A stretch of 64,000 nucleotides of DNA from assembly GCF_002968835.1 (NCBI RefSeq), contig NZ_PKQK01000001.1, forward strand, positions 248,001-312,000, in the 5' to 3' direction. The notes beneath the pieces are model-generated. The model saw only the letters and a list, made by a program, of their open reading frames with translations, was not told the origin of the DNA and did no database searches. The DNA comes from Paenibacillus sp. PCH8. Its GTDB lineage: Bacteria; Bacillota; Bacilli; Paenibacillales; Paenibacillaceae. A program made the translations under genes and the position numbers. Below, one piece after another: positions 26,288-35,494 of this stretch (within the stretch, counting starts at the first letter, position 1; every line of letters starts with the position of its first letter).

Positions 26288-27043
26288 ATGACGCATACAA
26301 CGGATATAGAATACAAAACCATTGAAGAGCTGTCACTCAACCATTGGCAGCCCTTGTCCACCTTACTATATGACGGCTGGGTGCTGCGTTTTGCCAAAGG
26401 GATTACCAAACGCGCGAACTCCATTCAACCCATCCACTACTCGACTCTGGATGTGCATGAAAAGATTGAGGAATGTGAGCGTATCTATGCTTCGAATCAG
26501 TTAAGTACGATATTCAAAATTACGCCGTTCATTCAGCCAGATCATCTCGACCAGCTTTTGCAGGACAAAGGGTATACCGTTGTGGATCTGACGCAGGTCC
26601 AAACTCGGATGCTGGATGATATCCAAGAGCCTGTGCAGCATGCTGTACAGATTGACGAACAGTTGACAACAGCATGGCTGGATCACTTTTGCAGGCTAAA
26701 TCAGGTGAATGATCTGCAACGGGAAACGACAAAACTTATGTTACATAACATTCGCACACAGGTAGGTTTCATCTCGCTGTTGATTGACGGGCAAGTCGTC
26801 GCTTGCGGGTTCGGTGTAATTGAACGTGGCTATATCGGATTGTATGACATCATTACAGACGCTAACTTCCGGAATCAGGGACTTGCTGAACAGATGATCT
26901 TGCATCTCCTTCATTGGGCAAAAAGACAGGGAGCCACGTCCAGTTTTCTGCAAGTCGTAGCCCATAATGCACCTGCGATAAAGCTCTATGCCAAGTTGGG
27001 TTATTCGGAAATTTATAGCTATTGGTATCGGGTCAAAGAATGA
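26288..27043 (+). CDS. GNAT-family N-acetyltransferase
   Basis: A 251-residue enzyme. The C-terminal half is a standard GNAT fold: GQVVACGFGVIERGYIGLYDIITDANFRNQGLAEQMILHLLHWAKRQGATSSFLQVVAHNAPAIKLYAKLGYSEIYSYWYRV. It contains the acetyl-CoA loop in the form RNQGLA and the NAPAIKLYxKLGF-like ending. The N-terminal half (WQPLSTLLYDGWVLRFAKGITKRANSI, IEECERIYASNQLSTIFKITP) is the extra domain of a Bacillales subgroup of two-domain acetyltransferases. The substrate is unknown. GGAGG lies 7 nt before the ATG, and a terminator follows at 27128-27164. Confidence 0.85.
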   Translation: MTHTTDIEYKTIEELSLNHWQPLSTLLYDGWVLRFAKGITKRANSIQPIHYSTLDVHEKIEECERIYASNQLSTIFKITPFIQPDHLDQLLQDKGYTVVDLTQVQTRMLDDIQEPVQHAVQIDEQLTTAWLDHFCRLNQVNDLQRETTKLMLHNIRTQVGFISLLIDGQVVACGFGVIERGYIGLYDIITDANFRNQGLAEQMILHLLHWAKRQGATSSFLQVVAHNAPAIKLYAKLGYSEIYSYWYRVKE

Positions 27044-27127
27044 AGCGAATGCTGATTAAGCCCAGCTTGGGTATTCATTCATTATATTCACTCTGACATT
27101 CAGATTAATCAATAGGATCTACAACAA

Positions 27128-27164
27128 AAAAACTGCCATCCTTCTATAGAGGAAAGGCAGTTTT
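27128..27164 (+). terminator. Terminator of the acetyltransferase gene
   Basis: AAAACTGCC pairs with GGCAGTTTT around a partly paired CTT-rich loop; the right arm ends in T4 and TATATA follows. Confidence 0.75.
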
Positions 27165-27171
27165 ATATATG

Positions 27172-27287
27172 AGCATTTTGCATAAATCCAAAGAGTGACA
27201 TTTAATCAGCAAGATATAGATCGAAACGCATCTGTTCCTTTATATCTTGTACCCGGGAGCGAGTAGAATCGAATTATGCAAAATGCT
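27172..27287. repeat. Nested inverted repeat at the 3' side of the GH94 gene
   Basis: AGCATTTTGCATAA (27172-27185) and TTATGCAAAATGCT (27274-27287) are perfect 14-bp inverted repeats about 88 nt apart. Inside lies a second perfect pair, AAGATATA (27211-27218) with TATATCTT (27241-27248). No T-run follows the outer stem on the minus strand, so it is not a plain terminator of the GH94 gene, which ends at 27339. It could be a small mobile remnant or a structured 3' region. The other parts of this gap are featureless. Confidence 0.6.
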
Positions 27288-27338
27288 GAGATGCTTAGCT
27301 ACTCTTCACACGATGGAGCATCTACTGCGTGCTCTTTT

Positions 27339-29717
27339 CTACAAGGGCAGCTTCACCAGCACCTCATATTGTACGCCAGCCTGTATATTCTTGATGATGT
27401 CACCTTCAACCCGTTGACCGTCAACATGCAACTCCATCGCCTGGACAGATGTATCCTTCTTCATGTTGACCTGGAGCTCAGCTCTGCGGAACAACCGTGT
27501 GACCGAAGCTTCGTTCCAGTCTTCAGGTAATTGCGGGCGAACCTGAAGTCCTTGCGCATGACCTTGCAGTCCGAACAATCCGTCGATCAGGCAACGATAC
27601 ACCCAAGGCACCGTACCGGTGTTGAACAGATGACTGGAGCGACCGGCAGTACGAGGGAATTGACGATAGGCTCCCCGATAATAATTCGGAATAAATACGG
27701 GCAGTTGACCCCGCTGGAGAATATCCTCGACATCGAGACCCGGAATCATTTTACGCAGCAATCGATAGGCCTTCTCCTTCTCTCCCACGAGATACAACGC
27801 ATAAATATAGAATGCCGCTGCGTGATTATACACCGCCCCGTTCTCTGCGCTTCCGGGATGTTTCTGCGTGACACGACCCACATCTTCGCGCATGGCTGTG
27901 AAGGAAGGGGCCAGCTTCTCCACACCATATGGCGTCTCCAATTGCTCCTCTACGGAGCGAATTAATTTCTCCTGCTTCTCCTGATCCGCAGCACCACTCA
28001 TGAGTGCCCAGCTCTGAGGGTTGATATAGATGCGTCCCTCCACATCCTTACTTACCCCGAATACCACGTTATCATCCGTAATGCCTCGGGCATACCAGTT
28101 GCCATCCCACAGATATTCATTCGCTACGGCGTTGGTCTGGTCAGCCTCCTGACGGAACTCATTCGTCACCTCCAGATACCCTGCCTGCTCAGCTATATCT
28201 GCCCATATATTGAACGCATATGCTGTTGCAATCGTCAGCCAGCCGGATACACCTACGCCTTTGTACCCCACCATATTCATCGGATCACACCAATCACCCT
28301 GATTAATGTAGTTCAATCCGCGAGCATCCCGCTCATGGAGCAACCAACGCATCGCAAGATTCATATGTTCCAGTACAGAGGCTTTCTGTTCACTGTCTGC
28401 AAACGTAACTTCTTCCTCCAGAATGTCGTAATCATTCGTTTCATCCAGATAGGTCTTCATACAGACGGGAAGCCAGATACAGTGATCGGTATGAGGAATC
28501 TGGTTAATATATTTCAATTCGGCATCCGCGTGCAAAATAATACCGTCCGGCATAGCGCCGCTAATATGCTGTTGAGACAGAGCGGTCAGGAACGCAGCCC
28601 GCGCAACCTGTGGCTGAATGTAACTCATGCCCATGTTATCCTGCAGATAATTCCGTGTCTGCGGATCGGTCGAAAGGCGATTGGTTTTGCCATGGTAATA
28701 CATCTGGCGAGGTAGCCAATGATTCACCACATTATCCAGCCAGGCATCCGGTGTCTCAATCTGAATATTTCCTTGTCCTTCCGCAATATAATCCGCATAT
28801 TCCTGCTCGGCAGCGGTAAAACCATCCTGGCCCTGTGTATTCTTCTTCACAAAGTAATGCTGGCGAATACGTTCAATCTCTGCCTCATCATGAGCTGGGC
28901 CAAAGATAAATCGGTATTCTTGGTCGGCTCCGGCTTCCAGCTCCAACCTGTATTGCAGCACAGCCACAGGTGTCTCGTACCGCGCATCTCCACCAGCTAG
29001 TGTCTCCGATTGAAGACCGGAAGGAGCATGAAGACCACCTTCACCTTCGAAGTTCTCATGATTCACTTCCCATGATGTAGGCTTCTGTTCTGCGAGCAGA
29101 TAGGTTTTGTCGCTATAGTTTTTGACTTTGCTATAATCCTGATATTTCTGATAAGGCGTGATCGCCGAGCAGACAATGCCCTGCAAATTTTCGACATATG
29201 AACCGGACTGATTCATCCAGGACATATAGCCCACCGTATAATACGGATAGATACTCAGCTTGCGTTTCCGGGAAGACAGGTTCGTCACCTTCACACGCCA
29301 CAGCTCCATCACATCTTTCTTCGGCAAGCGCAGAGACATCTCGATGCAAATGTCGTCCTGGATCACTTTCCAATGAATGTCGTGTTTACCTACAGAGAAC
29401 GTATAGCTGTCCGCTTGCTTGCGGACTGGTTCATACGGGGCTGAGAACATTTCGCCACTTACTTCATCTTTAATGTATATAAACCGTCCCGGATGGTGGG
29501 CATAGTATGGCTGCTCCGGCTGCATAAACGTCTTTGCTTCCAGGTTGGGCGCATATGAATATTTGGCAGGCTCGGGCTGCATGAATTGTGCCACAGCATA
29601 TCCCCGGCAATTCATATGGATCATCATCTTCTCATTCCAGAGGAATCCCGATGCCTTCGGCAGGCTTGTCGGACTTGTCAATTCAATATATTGATTGTCT
29701 TCTGTTGCTCTGATCAT
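27339..29717 (-). CDS. GH94-family (glycosyltransferase 36-type) phosphorylase-like protein
   Basis: A 792-residue cytoplasmic protein. The N-terminal beta-sandwich (GYAVAQFMQPEP, MELWRVKVTNLSSRKRKLSIYPYYTVGY) and the (alpha/alpha)6 barrel with GDWCDPMNMVG, PQSWALMSG and HPGSAENGAVYNHAAAFYIYAL match GH94 phosphorylases, which split beta-glucosides with phosphate to sugar 1-phosphate. In the reference enzymes the catalytic acid lies in a G/A-DWND motif; here it reads GDWCD, so function is likely but the substrate is open (cello-, laminari- or other beta-linked disaccharides). The start is ATG at 29717, since GAGAGG lies 7 nt upstream; GTG precedes it directly. Candidate LacI-type and cre operators lie upstream, consistent with sugar control. 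Confidence 0.75.
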   Translation of the reverse strand: MIRATEDNQYIELTSPTSLPKASGFLWNEKMMIHMNCRGYAVAQFMQPEPAKYSYAPNLEAKTFMQPEQPYYAHHPGRFIYIKDEVSGEMFSAPYEPVRKQADSYTFSVGKHDIHWKVIQDDICIEMSLRLPKKDVMELWRVKVTNLSSRKRKLSIYPYYTVGYMSWMNQSGSYVENLQGIVCSAITPYQKYQDYSKVKNYSDKTYLLAEQKPTSWEVNHENFEGEGGLHAPSGLQSETLAGGDARYETPVAVLQYRLELEAGADQEYRFIFGPAHDEAEIERIRQHYFVKKNTQGQDGFTAAEQEYADYIAEGQGNIQIETPDAWLDNVVNHWLPRQMYYHGKTNRLSTDPQTRNYLQDNMGMSYIQPQVARAAFLTALSQQHISGAMPDGIILHADAELKYINQIPHTDHCIWLPVCMKTYLDETNDYDILEEEVTFADSEQKASVLEHMNLAMRWLLHERDARGLNYINQGDWCDPMNMVGYKGVGVSGWLTIATAYAFNIWADIAEQAGYLEVTNEFRQEADQTNAVANEYLWDGNWYARGITDDNVVFGVSKDVEGRIYINPQSWALMSGAADQEKQEKLIRSVEEQLETPYGVEKLAPSFTAMREDVGRVTQKHPGSAENGAVYNHAAAFYIYALYLVGEKEKAYRLLRKMIPGLDVEDILQRGQLPVFIPNYYRGAYRQFPRTAGRSSHLFNTGTVPWVYRCLIDGLFGLQGHAQGLQVRPQLPEDWNEASVTRLFRRAELQVNMKKDTSVQAMELHVDGQRVEGDIIKNIQAGVQYEVLVKLPL

Positions 29718-29755
29718 CACTTAACCTCTCTTTCGGGTAATCAATTTCCATTAGG

Positions 29756-29813
29756 AAAACGTTTTAGATAACTTGTATACAACTTCACTCATTATATCAC
29801 GGTAACGCTTACA
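29756..29813 (-). promoter_or_regulatory. Operators of the GH94 gene: AAAACGTTTT palindrome and cre
   Basis: A perfect palindrome AAAACGTTTT (29756-29765) lies about 40 nt before the gene. On the minus strand TGTAAGCGTTACCG (29800-29813) matches the cre consensus TGWAARCGYTWNCA at 13 of 14 positions. A minus-strand TATAAT (29791-29796) sits between them, next to the cre, but its -35 is weak. The layout fits CcpA repression plus a local LacI-type regulator, which is not in the window. Confidence 0.55.
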
Positions 29814-29943
29814 GTCACGGGTAAATATCAAATAGATCTGCGTATTCCAGCTCCGAGTGGTTCTCCGTTTCGCTTCACCTACTCGGAAGCTACGCCATTC
29901 TGGAACCCAAGCCAGATCAAAAATAATACAGACTCATAACAAC

Positions 29944-29983
29944 AAGTCCCCTTTTGCCCTAATTACAGGCATGAGGGGACTTT
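29944..29983. terminator. Terminator-like hairpin after the BtrH-like gene
   Basis: AAGTCCCCT pairs with AGGGGACTT around a 22-nt loop that contains a small GCCC...GGC pairing. The T-run is short on both strands, so efficiency is uncertain. The remainder of the 29718-30012 gap has no supported gene. Confidence 0.55.
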
Positions 29984-30012
29984 GATTATTATGATCAAGC
30001 TTGAATGGCTTT

Positions 30013-31008
30013 TCAAACCCGTGTTTTACCCCGTTGTAATCTGAGAATAAACGATGTAATAAATGCTTTCTCTTTCGTAAGATTCTCTTGTAACCTCTCA
30101 CTTATCTTACCGAGTGTACGTGCGTCACGCGTTATATTATATTTAAGGACTATATTTCTTAATTTGAAGTAGTCCTGTTTCAATTGGGTACTTAATTCCA
30201 CAAAGGATACATCCGGCTCCATATATGCTTTCTCCATTAAATAGGTTAAACGTAACTCCATAAGTAACTTATGTTCATACAGGAGATGAAAGACCCGTGA
30301 ATCCAACGCTTCTCCAGCCAAGGCCGAATTCTCAATTTCAGTAAAAATGCGTTGAATGGCTTGCATTCCAAAATCGTATTCCTGATCTCGAATTAGATTA
30401 AATGTTTCACTGGAGTTAAGATAGTTCTCCATCCCTGATATAATCTGATCCACATAAATCCCATAATTAATATTCTCGATTGGTTTGAGAAATCGCACCT
30501 CTGTCCAAAAACTGTACTCATCGGACATGGTCCAGTAGCCTTCCTCAAGTTCATCTAAGGCACAGGTTACTTGTACAAATTTTCCATCTTCCAGATTGTC
30601 AGCAATGTATATCAAATTACGATCAAGGTCATAGCCATATACCAGCACTTCATGCATGAGATGTTCTCTTTGATAATAGTCTGTACTGGCAATATAGTAT
30701 CTGTCTGCATAAATGTATAGATAATACCCCATATCTATGGCTTCGGTAATAACATCTTTAAGTGATGTACCCCATTTGCTGATCACCATTTCTTGTGGCA
30801 GGTTGTAAAAGGAAATCCCTGGACAGGTCCCTAACAGATACTGATGGGAATCAAACGAGAAAATGCCCCAATCATAGGCATACCTGATCTGTATAAAATT
30901 ATTGAAGATCCATGGCCACAACTCTTCGTTCATAATGGATGTTAACGTCCCATATGATGTGTACGTGCTTATGACAGGGTCACCTAGTTTAAGTACATTC
31001 TTGGACAT
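30013..31008 (-). CDS. BtrH-like (butirosin biosynthesis H N-terminal) protein
   Basis: A 331-residue protein without signal or membrane segment. The N-terminal 170 residues resemble the BtrH_N domain, a papain/C39-like fold seen in butirosin BtrH: a cysteine in LLGTCPGISFYNLP, the histidine-bearing HEVLVYGYDLDRNLIYIADN segment, and LEDGKFVQVT. In butirosin synthesis BtrH moves an acyl group from a carrier protein to an aminoglycoside. A long helical C-terminal region (LRDIRDQEYDF-like, LMELRLTYLMEKAY, TLGKISERLQENL) is additional. The gene stands alone between terminator-like hairpins, with no carrier protein or synthetase adjoining, so whether it acts on a peptide or is merely a structural relative is unknown. 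AAGGAGG lies 9 nt before the start. Confidence 0.55.
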   Translation of the reverse strand: MSKNVLKLGDPVISTYTSYGTLTSIMNEELWPWIFNNFIQIRYAYDWGIFSFDSHQYLLGTCPGISFYNLPQEMVISKWGTSLKDVITEAIDMGYYLYIYADRYYIASTDYYQREHLMHEVLVYGYDLDRNLIYIADNLEDGKFVQVTCALDELEEGYWTMSDEYSFWTEVRFLKPIENINYGIYVDQIISGMENYLNSSETFNLIRDQEYDFGMQAIQRIFTEIENSALAGEALDSRVFHLLYEHKLLMELRLTYLMEKAYMEPDVSFVELSTQLKQDYFKLRNIVLKYNITRDARTLGKISERLQENLTKEKAFITSFILRLQRGKTRV

Positions 31009-31185
31009 TCCAGAATTCCTCCTTCAATTACTGGGCATAACATAGTGATCTGAGCGATGTTTATTGTATAAGCAACGTACTTTAGAGCTGGAATCCTGGA
31101 TCTTTTTCTTGAATATATTACCATGTAATTATCTCATTTTATATAAGAACGCTTTCATTATGTAAAATAATTTTATTCCCGGATG

Positions 31186-31252
31186 ATAATGATCGTGAAA
31201 GAGGATACTCTCTCCCCAAATGGGAGGCAGTACCCTCTTTCACGATCATTAT
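31186..31252. terminator. Perfect 19-bp stem-loop downstream of the SDR gene
   Basis: ATAATGATCGTGAAAGAGG (31186-31204) and CCTCTTTCACGATCATTAT (31234-31252) pair without mismatch, with further GC pairing in the loop. It follows the SDR gene, whose stop is at 31277, and precedes the BtrH-like gene on the same strand, so it most likely isolates the two. The stem is much longer than most terminators and has only a short T-tract on either strand. Confidence 0.7.
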
Positions 31253-31276
31253 ATTTAACAGAAAATCTTAACTTTA

Positions 31277-32179
31277 TTACGGACTAACCGTACCGCCGTT
31301 CGCATTCAGTGTCTCGCCGCTCACATAGCTGGATTCCTGGCTCGCGAGGAACACAAAGGCTGGCGCCATTTCGGCAGGTTGTCCAGCACGGCCAAGTGGT
31401 GTATTGGAGCCAAAGTCAGCGAGCTTCTCGACTGGTTGTCCACCCACGACCTGAAGCGGTGTCCATACCGGGCCTGGTGCAACCACGTTGACACGAATTC
31501 CTTTGCTTCCCACCTGTTGGGCCAGCGCTTTACTGAACGTGTTAATCGATGCCTTCGTTGTCGCATAATCCAGCAGAATCGGCGAAGGCTTGTACGCCTG
31601 TATCGATGATGTGTTGATAATGGAACTGCCCGGCTTCATGTGCTTCACAGCTGCTTTGCAGAGCCAAAACATGGAATAGACATTCGTTTTGAACGTCGCA
31701 TCGAATTGCTCGGTGGTCAGATCCGCGATCTGCTCGACAAACTGTTGTTTGCCCGCCACGTTAGCCAAGATATCAATGCCGCCAAGTTCTTTTACCGCCG
31801 ATTCAATGAGTTCTTCGCAATATTTCTCATCCTTCAGATCCCCTGGCATCGTGATCGCTTTACGCCCAGCTTCCTCAATCAGCTTAACGACTTCCTGTGC
31901 ATCTGCTTCCTCTTCCGGCAGATATGCCAGAACGACATCAGCCCCTTCACGGGCAAATGCAATCGCTGCCGCCCGGCCAATGCCGCTGTCAGCTCCGGTC
32001 ACGACAGCTTTGCGACCTGTTAAACGTCCGCTGCCTTTATAACTTTTCTCACCCGCATCGGGAACAGGAGTCATCTCGCGCTGGAGCCCCGGCTCATCCT
32101 GTTGCTGTTTCCACTCCGGTGTAGCCTTCGGATATTGTGTCGTTGGATCTTGCATCGTGTGCTGGTCTTGATTGGCCAT
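31277..32179 (-). CDS. Short-chain dehydrogenase/reductase (general-stress type)
   Basis: A 300-residue NAD(P)-dependent oxidoreductase. After a hydrophilic N-terminal extension of about 45 residues rich in Gln, Pro and Thr ([28 protein letters not shown]), the Rossmann loop [26 protein letters not shown] appears. It is followed by NVAG, the catalytic serine (NTSSIQAY) and YATTK (YxxxK), with the PGPVWTPL loop behind. The extension and the sequence resemble Bacillus stress-induced SDRs of the YhdF/YhxC type, whose substrates are not known. The start at 32179 is preferred over ATG at 32185 because AGGAGG lies 8 nt before it and only 2 nt before the other. Repeat copy 3 lies just upstream. Confidence 0.85.
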   Translation of the reverse strand: MANQDQHTMQDPTTQYPKATPEWKQQQDEPGLQREMTPVPDAGEKSYKGSGRLTGRKAVVTGADSGIGRAAAIAFAREGADVVLAYLPEEEADAQEVVKLIEEAGRKAITMPGDLKDEKYCEELIESAVKELGGIDILANVAGKQQFVEQIADLTTEQFDATFKTNVYSMFWLCKAAVKHMKPGSSIINTSSIQAYKPSPILLDYATTKASINTFSKALAQQVGSKGIRVNVVAPGPVWTPLQVVGGQPVEKLADFGSNTPLGRAGQPAEMAPAFVFLASQESSYVSGETLNANGGTVSP

Positions 32180-32197
32180 GTTCATTTCCTCCTTGGT

Positions 32198-32391
32198 TAT
32201 TTACAGTGATCACTACGATCACAGAATAACCTTCCGATCGCTGTTATCCCCAGATTTTTTTCTCTCCCTTATTTAATGGGGAAATCCGGGAACAGCGTAT
32301 GCTTCCGATGTAGCTTTCTTGCAGAAAGCTTTTAGGCGAGCACTCCGTTTCTTCAGGTTATTTCTGCGCTCTTCGTTATCATGTAAATATT
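32198..32391. repeat. Structured intergenic repeat, copy 3
   Basis: The outermost inverted repeat is ATTTACA...TGTAAAT, then CACAGAATAACC against GGTTATTTCTG. The core hairpin reads TTATCCCCAGATTTTT with a shortened right arm, and the second hairpin AGCTTTCTTGCAGAAAGCT is present as in copy 2. From 32392 to 32620 I see no gene or signal. Confidence 0.8.
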
Positions 32392-32620
32392 AAATTAATT
32401 ATCAGAAGTTGTTTTCATACTTGTTGCACTCTTTCCTTTGTAACCGAGATGGACGGAATTTAAACGAAGCTGACTGCAATTGATGCCAACCTCGTTGCAG
32501 TGAATTTTGCGGATCAAAAAATGCACTCCCTGAATGACGCTGAATCACCCGCAGGTTCTCCAATGTATTCAAGGAATGCACGTATGAAATTACGTTATAT
32601 ATTGACTCTGGAATATGAGA

Positions 32621-34000
32621 CTAGCGATCTTCGCCGCCATCTATCCGTTGTCTCTTTCCAATACCAAATGCGAAATATCCAGCCACCACGATGGCCATAA
32701 ACGTAGCTCCAACAATCAGAGGCAAGCGCGTATCCGGGTTAAACGCCATACCGATGATGACGAGAATCAGATACACAATAATGATGTAATTGCTGATCGG
32801 GAACCATTTCGACTTGAAGTTATGATCCGCCATCTCGTGGCCCCAGCGTTTTCTGAACCTGAACTGGCTGAACGCCAGTGCGAACCACGGAACCATACCC
32901 GGAAGAACACTTGCGCTGTAGATGTACAGGAATAGCTTGGAGTCCGGCATCAGATAGTTCAGCACAACCCCGATTAACAGCAACGAAATCGTAATGACAA
33001 TACTGTTGCGAGGAACCCCGCCTTTGGACAGCTTCTTGAAAAAGGCAGGTGCCTGCCCATTCTCCGCCAGCGTATATAACATACGTCCTGCACTGTAGAT
33101 TCCGCTGTTGCATCCCGACATAGCCGCTGTGAGCACCACGAAGTTGATAATGCCAGCTGCGGCAACAATGCCGACTTTGGCAAAGGTGAGCACAAACGGG
33201 CTGCCCGTCTCGCCCACTTCATTCCAAGGATACAGGGTTACGATAACAAAAATGGCGCCGACGTAGAAAATAAGAATACGCCACACGATGTTTTTGATTG
33301 CTTTACGTAGCGTGTGCTTGGGATTCTCCGCTTCGCCTGCCGTAATACCGACCATCTCAACGCCCTGATATGCAGCCGTAACGATACATAGCGCGAAGAG
33401 GAACCCTTTGATACCTCCTGGAAAGAAACCACCATGGCTGAACAGATTCGACAGACCAATCGCCTGACCCCCATTCCCCCATCCGAAGAAAATGAGACCC
33501 GTTCCGATCACGATCATCGCTACTATGGCAACCACCTTAATCATGGCAAACCAGAATTCAAATTCTCCATAGAACTTCACGGCTGCCAGATTCGCCGCCG
33601 CAATAATGAGCACACCAGCGAGGGCTGGTAGCCACTGCGGAATATCCGGGAACCAATACCCGACATAGATGCCGATCGCCGTAACTTCCGCCATACCGAC
33701 CGTAACCCACAGGAACCAGTAACTCCAGGCGGTCAGAAATCCGGCAAGCGGACTGATATATTTGTGAGCAAATGTGGCAAACGAACCGGTCACCGGCTCC
33801 TGAATTAACATTTCCCCCATAATACGCATCACAAAAAAGATAACGATTCCGGCCAGTAGATAGGCCAGCAGCACCGATGGACCTGCCCATTTGATCGTGC
33901 TCGCCGATCCCATGAACAAGCCAACACCGATTGTACCTCCGAGTGCAATAAGCTCTACATGGCGAGGTTTTAGCCCTCTAGATAGTTGCTTCGATTCCAA
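32621..34000 (-). CDS. Amino-acid permease (APC superfamily, AAT family)
   Basis: A 459-residue membrane transporter with about 12 helices. The opening [54 protein letters not shown] is the hallmark of the AAT group (proline, D-alanine/D-serine/glycine and aromatic amino-acid permeases): the GGTIGVGLF loop of helix 1 is the substrate and cation region, and GEML..PVTGSF follows. The sequence resembles YbxG/AapA/ProY-type proteins, but the amino acid it carries cannot be told. The start codon is TTG at 34000 with AGGGGAG 6 nt upstream. It is monocistronic. The 272-bp gap beyond contains a palindromic CCTATAGGTATAGG stretch and no gene. Confidence 0.85.
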   Translation of the reverse strand: MESKQLSRGLKPRHVELIALGGTIGVGLFMGSASTIKWAGPSVLLAYLLAGIVIFFVMRIMGEMLIQEPVTGSFATFAHKYISPLAGFLTAWSYWFLWVTVGMAEVTAIGIYVGYWFPDIPQWLPALAGVLIIAAANLAAVKFYGEFEFWFAMIKVVAIVAMIVIGTGLIFFGWGNGGQAIGLSNLFSHGGFFPGGIKGFLFALCIVTAAYQGVEMVGITAGEAENPKHTLRKAIKNIVWRILIFYVGAIFVIVTLYPWNEVGETGSPFVLTFAKVGIVAAAGIINFVVLTAAMSGCNSGIYSAGRMLYTLAENGQAPAFFKKLSKGGVPRNSIVITISLLLIGVVLNYLMPDSKLFLYIYSASVLPGMVPWFALAFSQFRFRKRWGHEMADHNFKSKWFPISNYIIIVYLILVIIGMAFNPDTRLPLIVGATFMAIVVAGYFAFGIGKRQRIDGGEDR

Positions 34001-34217
34001 ACGATTCTCCCCTTTTCACATTCACATTAACGCAATGCAGAATTGCTTCACCAAATTGTACGAGATGTACCACAGAAATACAATATGGATTGTGAGGAAA
34101 CGGATTCACTACACCTATAGGTATAGGATAACCCCTTTAATGAATATGGCAGTCAGATGAGGTGAAGTCTGATTGTAATGGCTGAGCCATTTCAAGGTGT
34201 GGAGTAAAACAATAGAA

Positions 34218-34247
34218 CAAAAAGAACCTCCTTCAACAGGAGGCTCT
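34218..34247 (-). terminator. Terminator of the siderophore-binding lipoprotein gene
   Basis: On the minus strand AGAGCCTCCT pairs with AGGAGGTTCT (one mismatch) around a 5-nt loop and is followed by TTTTT. Confidence 0.75.
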
Positions 34248-34272
34248 CTCAACTCTACTACTTATTAACGAA

Positions 34273-35262
34273 CTATTGCTGCTTCATCATGGCAGGCAGT
34301 TCATTCAAAAATTCATGCATCGTGTAGGCATCACGTTTATTCCACTTTTGCTCCACTACATACACTTGACCACTCTTAACTGCAGGAAGGTCCTTCCATA
34401 TGGCTGACTTCATCAGCTCGTCATTCTCAGCGGAATCTTCCCCTGCCCCAGCTGCCATCAAAAATACGTGATCCCCGGCAAACGACGGCAGACTCTCAAG
34501 TGATATTTGAGCCCATGGCATTTCTTCATCAATCGTTACCTTTTTCACCTCATCCGGTATATCGAGTCCATAAGGTGAGTATACATCTGCAGCCAGCCCT
34601 GTCGTCATAACATACAACGTACGATTTGTATTTAAAAATATCGTTGCTGTCTCATCCGGACCGATGTTCGCACTCTGTTTGAACGCATTCCAGGCTTGCT
34701 TCGATTTCGCATCATAATCGGCCAGCCATTGCTGTGCCTCTGCCTCCTTATTCACCAGGAGACCAAGTACAGGCAGGCGCTGCTCCAATGAAGCATCTAC
34801 GTCGATTCCGACCGTCGGCGCCACTTTCGCAATCTGATCCAACTCCTCCCCTTGAGCGTGAAGACCTGTAATGATCAGATCTGGCTCAAGCTCAACCAGC
34901 TTTTCCAGATTCAGCGGCGCTCCAAGATCTTCAATGTCCTTGACTTGATCCTGATATATCGATTCGAACCGACTATCCTGACCAACTGCATCTTCTCCAA
35001 GTACAAGCATGTCCCCAAAGGTTTTATTATCATAATAGACGATCCTCTGCGGATCAGTTGGAATCTCTACCTTACGTCCCAGATAATCCACGTACTCTTT
35101 GGTTACCGGTTTCTCCGCAGCGGCTTCCGTTTCTTTTAAGGCTGTCTGCTGCGTTGTTCCCCCATTTACCAAAGTACCCTCATTGCTGCTGCAGGCACTC
35201 AGACCGATACTCAATACCAGAACCGCACCAACAGACCAACCCCAACGTTTAACACTATACAT
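34273..35262 (-). CDS. Iron-siderophore ABC transporter binding lipoprotein
   Basis: A 329-residue exported lipoprotein (signal ending IGLSAC). The mature part is a helical-backbone siderophore-binding protein of the FeuA/YfiY/FhuD class: DYLGRKVEIPTDPQRIVYYDNKTFGDMLVLG, LEKLVELEPDLIITG, and SAIWKDLPAVKSGQVYVVEQKWNKRDAYTMHEFLNELPAMM are the family's typical stretches. It delivers a ferric siderophore to a membrane permease; the permease and ATPase genes are not adjacent, so they lie elsewhere or are shared. A perfect 7-1-7 Fur box lies 28 nt upstream, so it should be induced by iron starvation. It is divergent from a Btr-like activator gene, which probably controls it as well. Confidence 0.85.
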   Translation of the reverse strand: MYSVKRWGWSVGAVLVLSIGLSACSSNEGTLVNGGTTQQTALKETEAAAEKPVTKEYVDYLGRKVEIPTDPQRIVYYDNKTFGDMLVLGEDAVGQDSRFESIYQDQVKDIEDLGAPLNLEKLVELEPDLIITGLHAQGEELDQIAKVAPTVGIDVDASLEQRLPVLGLLVNKEAEAQQWLADYDAKSKQAWNAFKQSANIGPDETATIFLNTNRTLYVMTTGLAADVYSPYGLDIPDEVKKVTIDEEMPWAQISLESLPSFAGDHVFLMAAGAGEDSAENDELMKSAIWKDLPAVKSGQVYVVEQKWNKRDAYTMHEFLNELPAMMKQQ

Positions 35263-35290
35263 GACGCTCTCCCCATTCGCTCTGTTTTAA

Positions 35291-35305
35291 TGATAATCAT
35301 TATCA
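35291..35305 (-). promoter_or_regulatory. Fur box of the binding-protein gene
   Basis: TGATAATCATTATCA is a perfect 7-1-7 inverted repeat, the classical Bacillus Fur site, located 28 nt before the lipoprotein start. Confidence 0.9.
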
Positions 35306-35459
35306 CTATCTTCTACCTATAGTAACGATCCCGCATGGGCACATCAATGGACAATTCAAGGGCTTTTCAGACAATACTTAGCAGGTATACTACCAAGTTA
35401 CGTCCTATCTTCTCTATGAATTGGTTGAAAAAAGAGTGCATTTACACTATGCTAATTCA

Positions 35460-35474
35460 TGAGAATCGTTATCA
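35460..35474 (+). promoter_or_regulatory. Fur box of the Btr-like regulator
   Basis: TGAGAATCGTTATCA keeps the 7-1-7 Fur pattern with two mismatches between its half-sites. It lies 20 nt before the start of the AraC-type gene. Confidence 0.75.
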
Positions 35475-35494
35475 ATTAGTAAGGGGATTATGGC

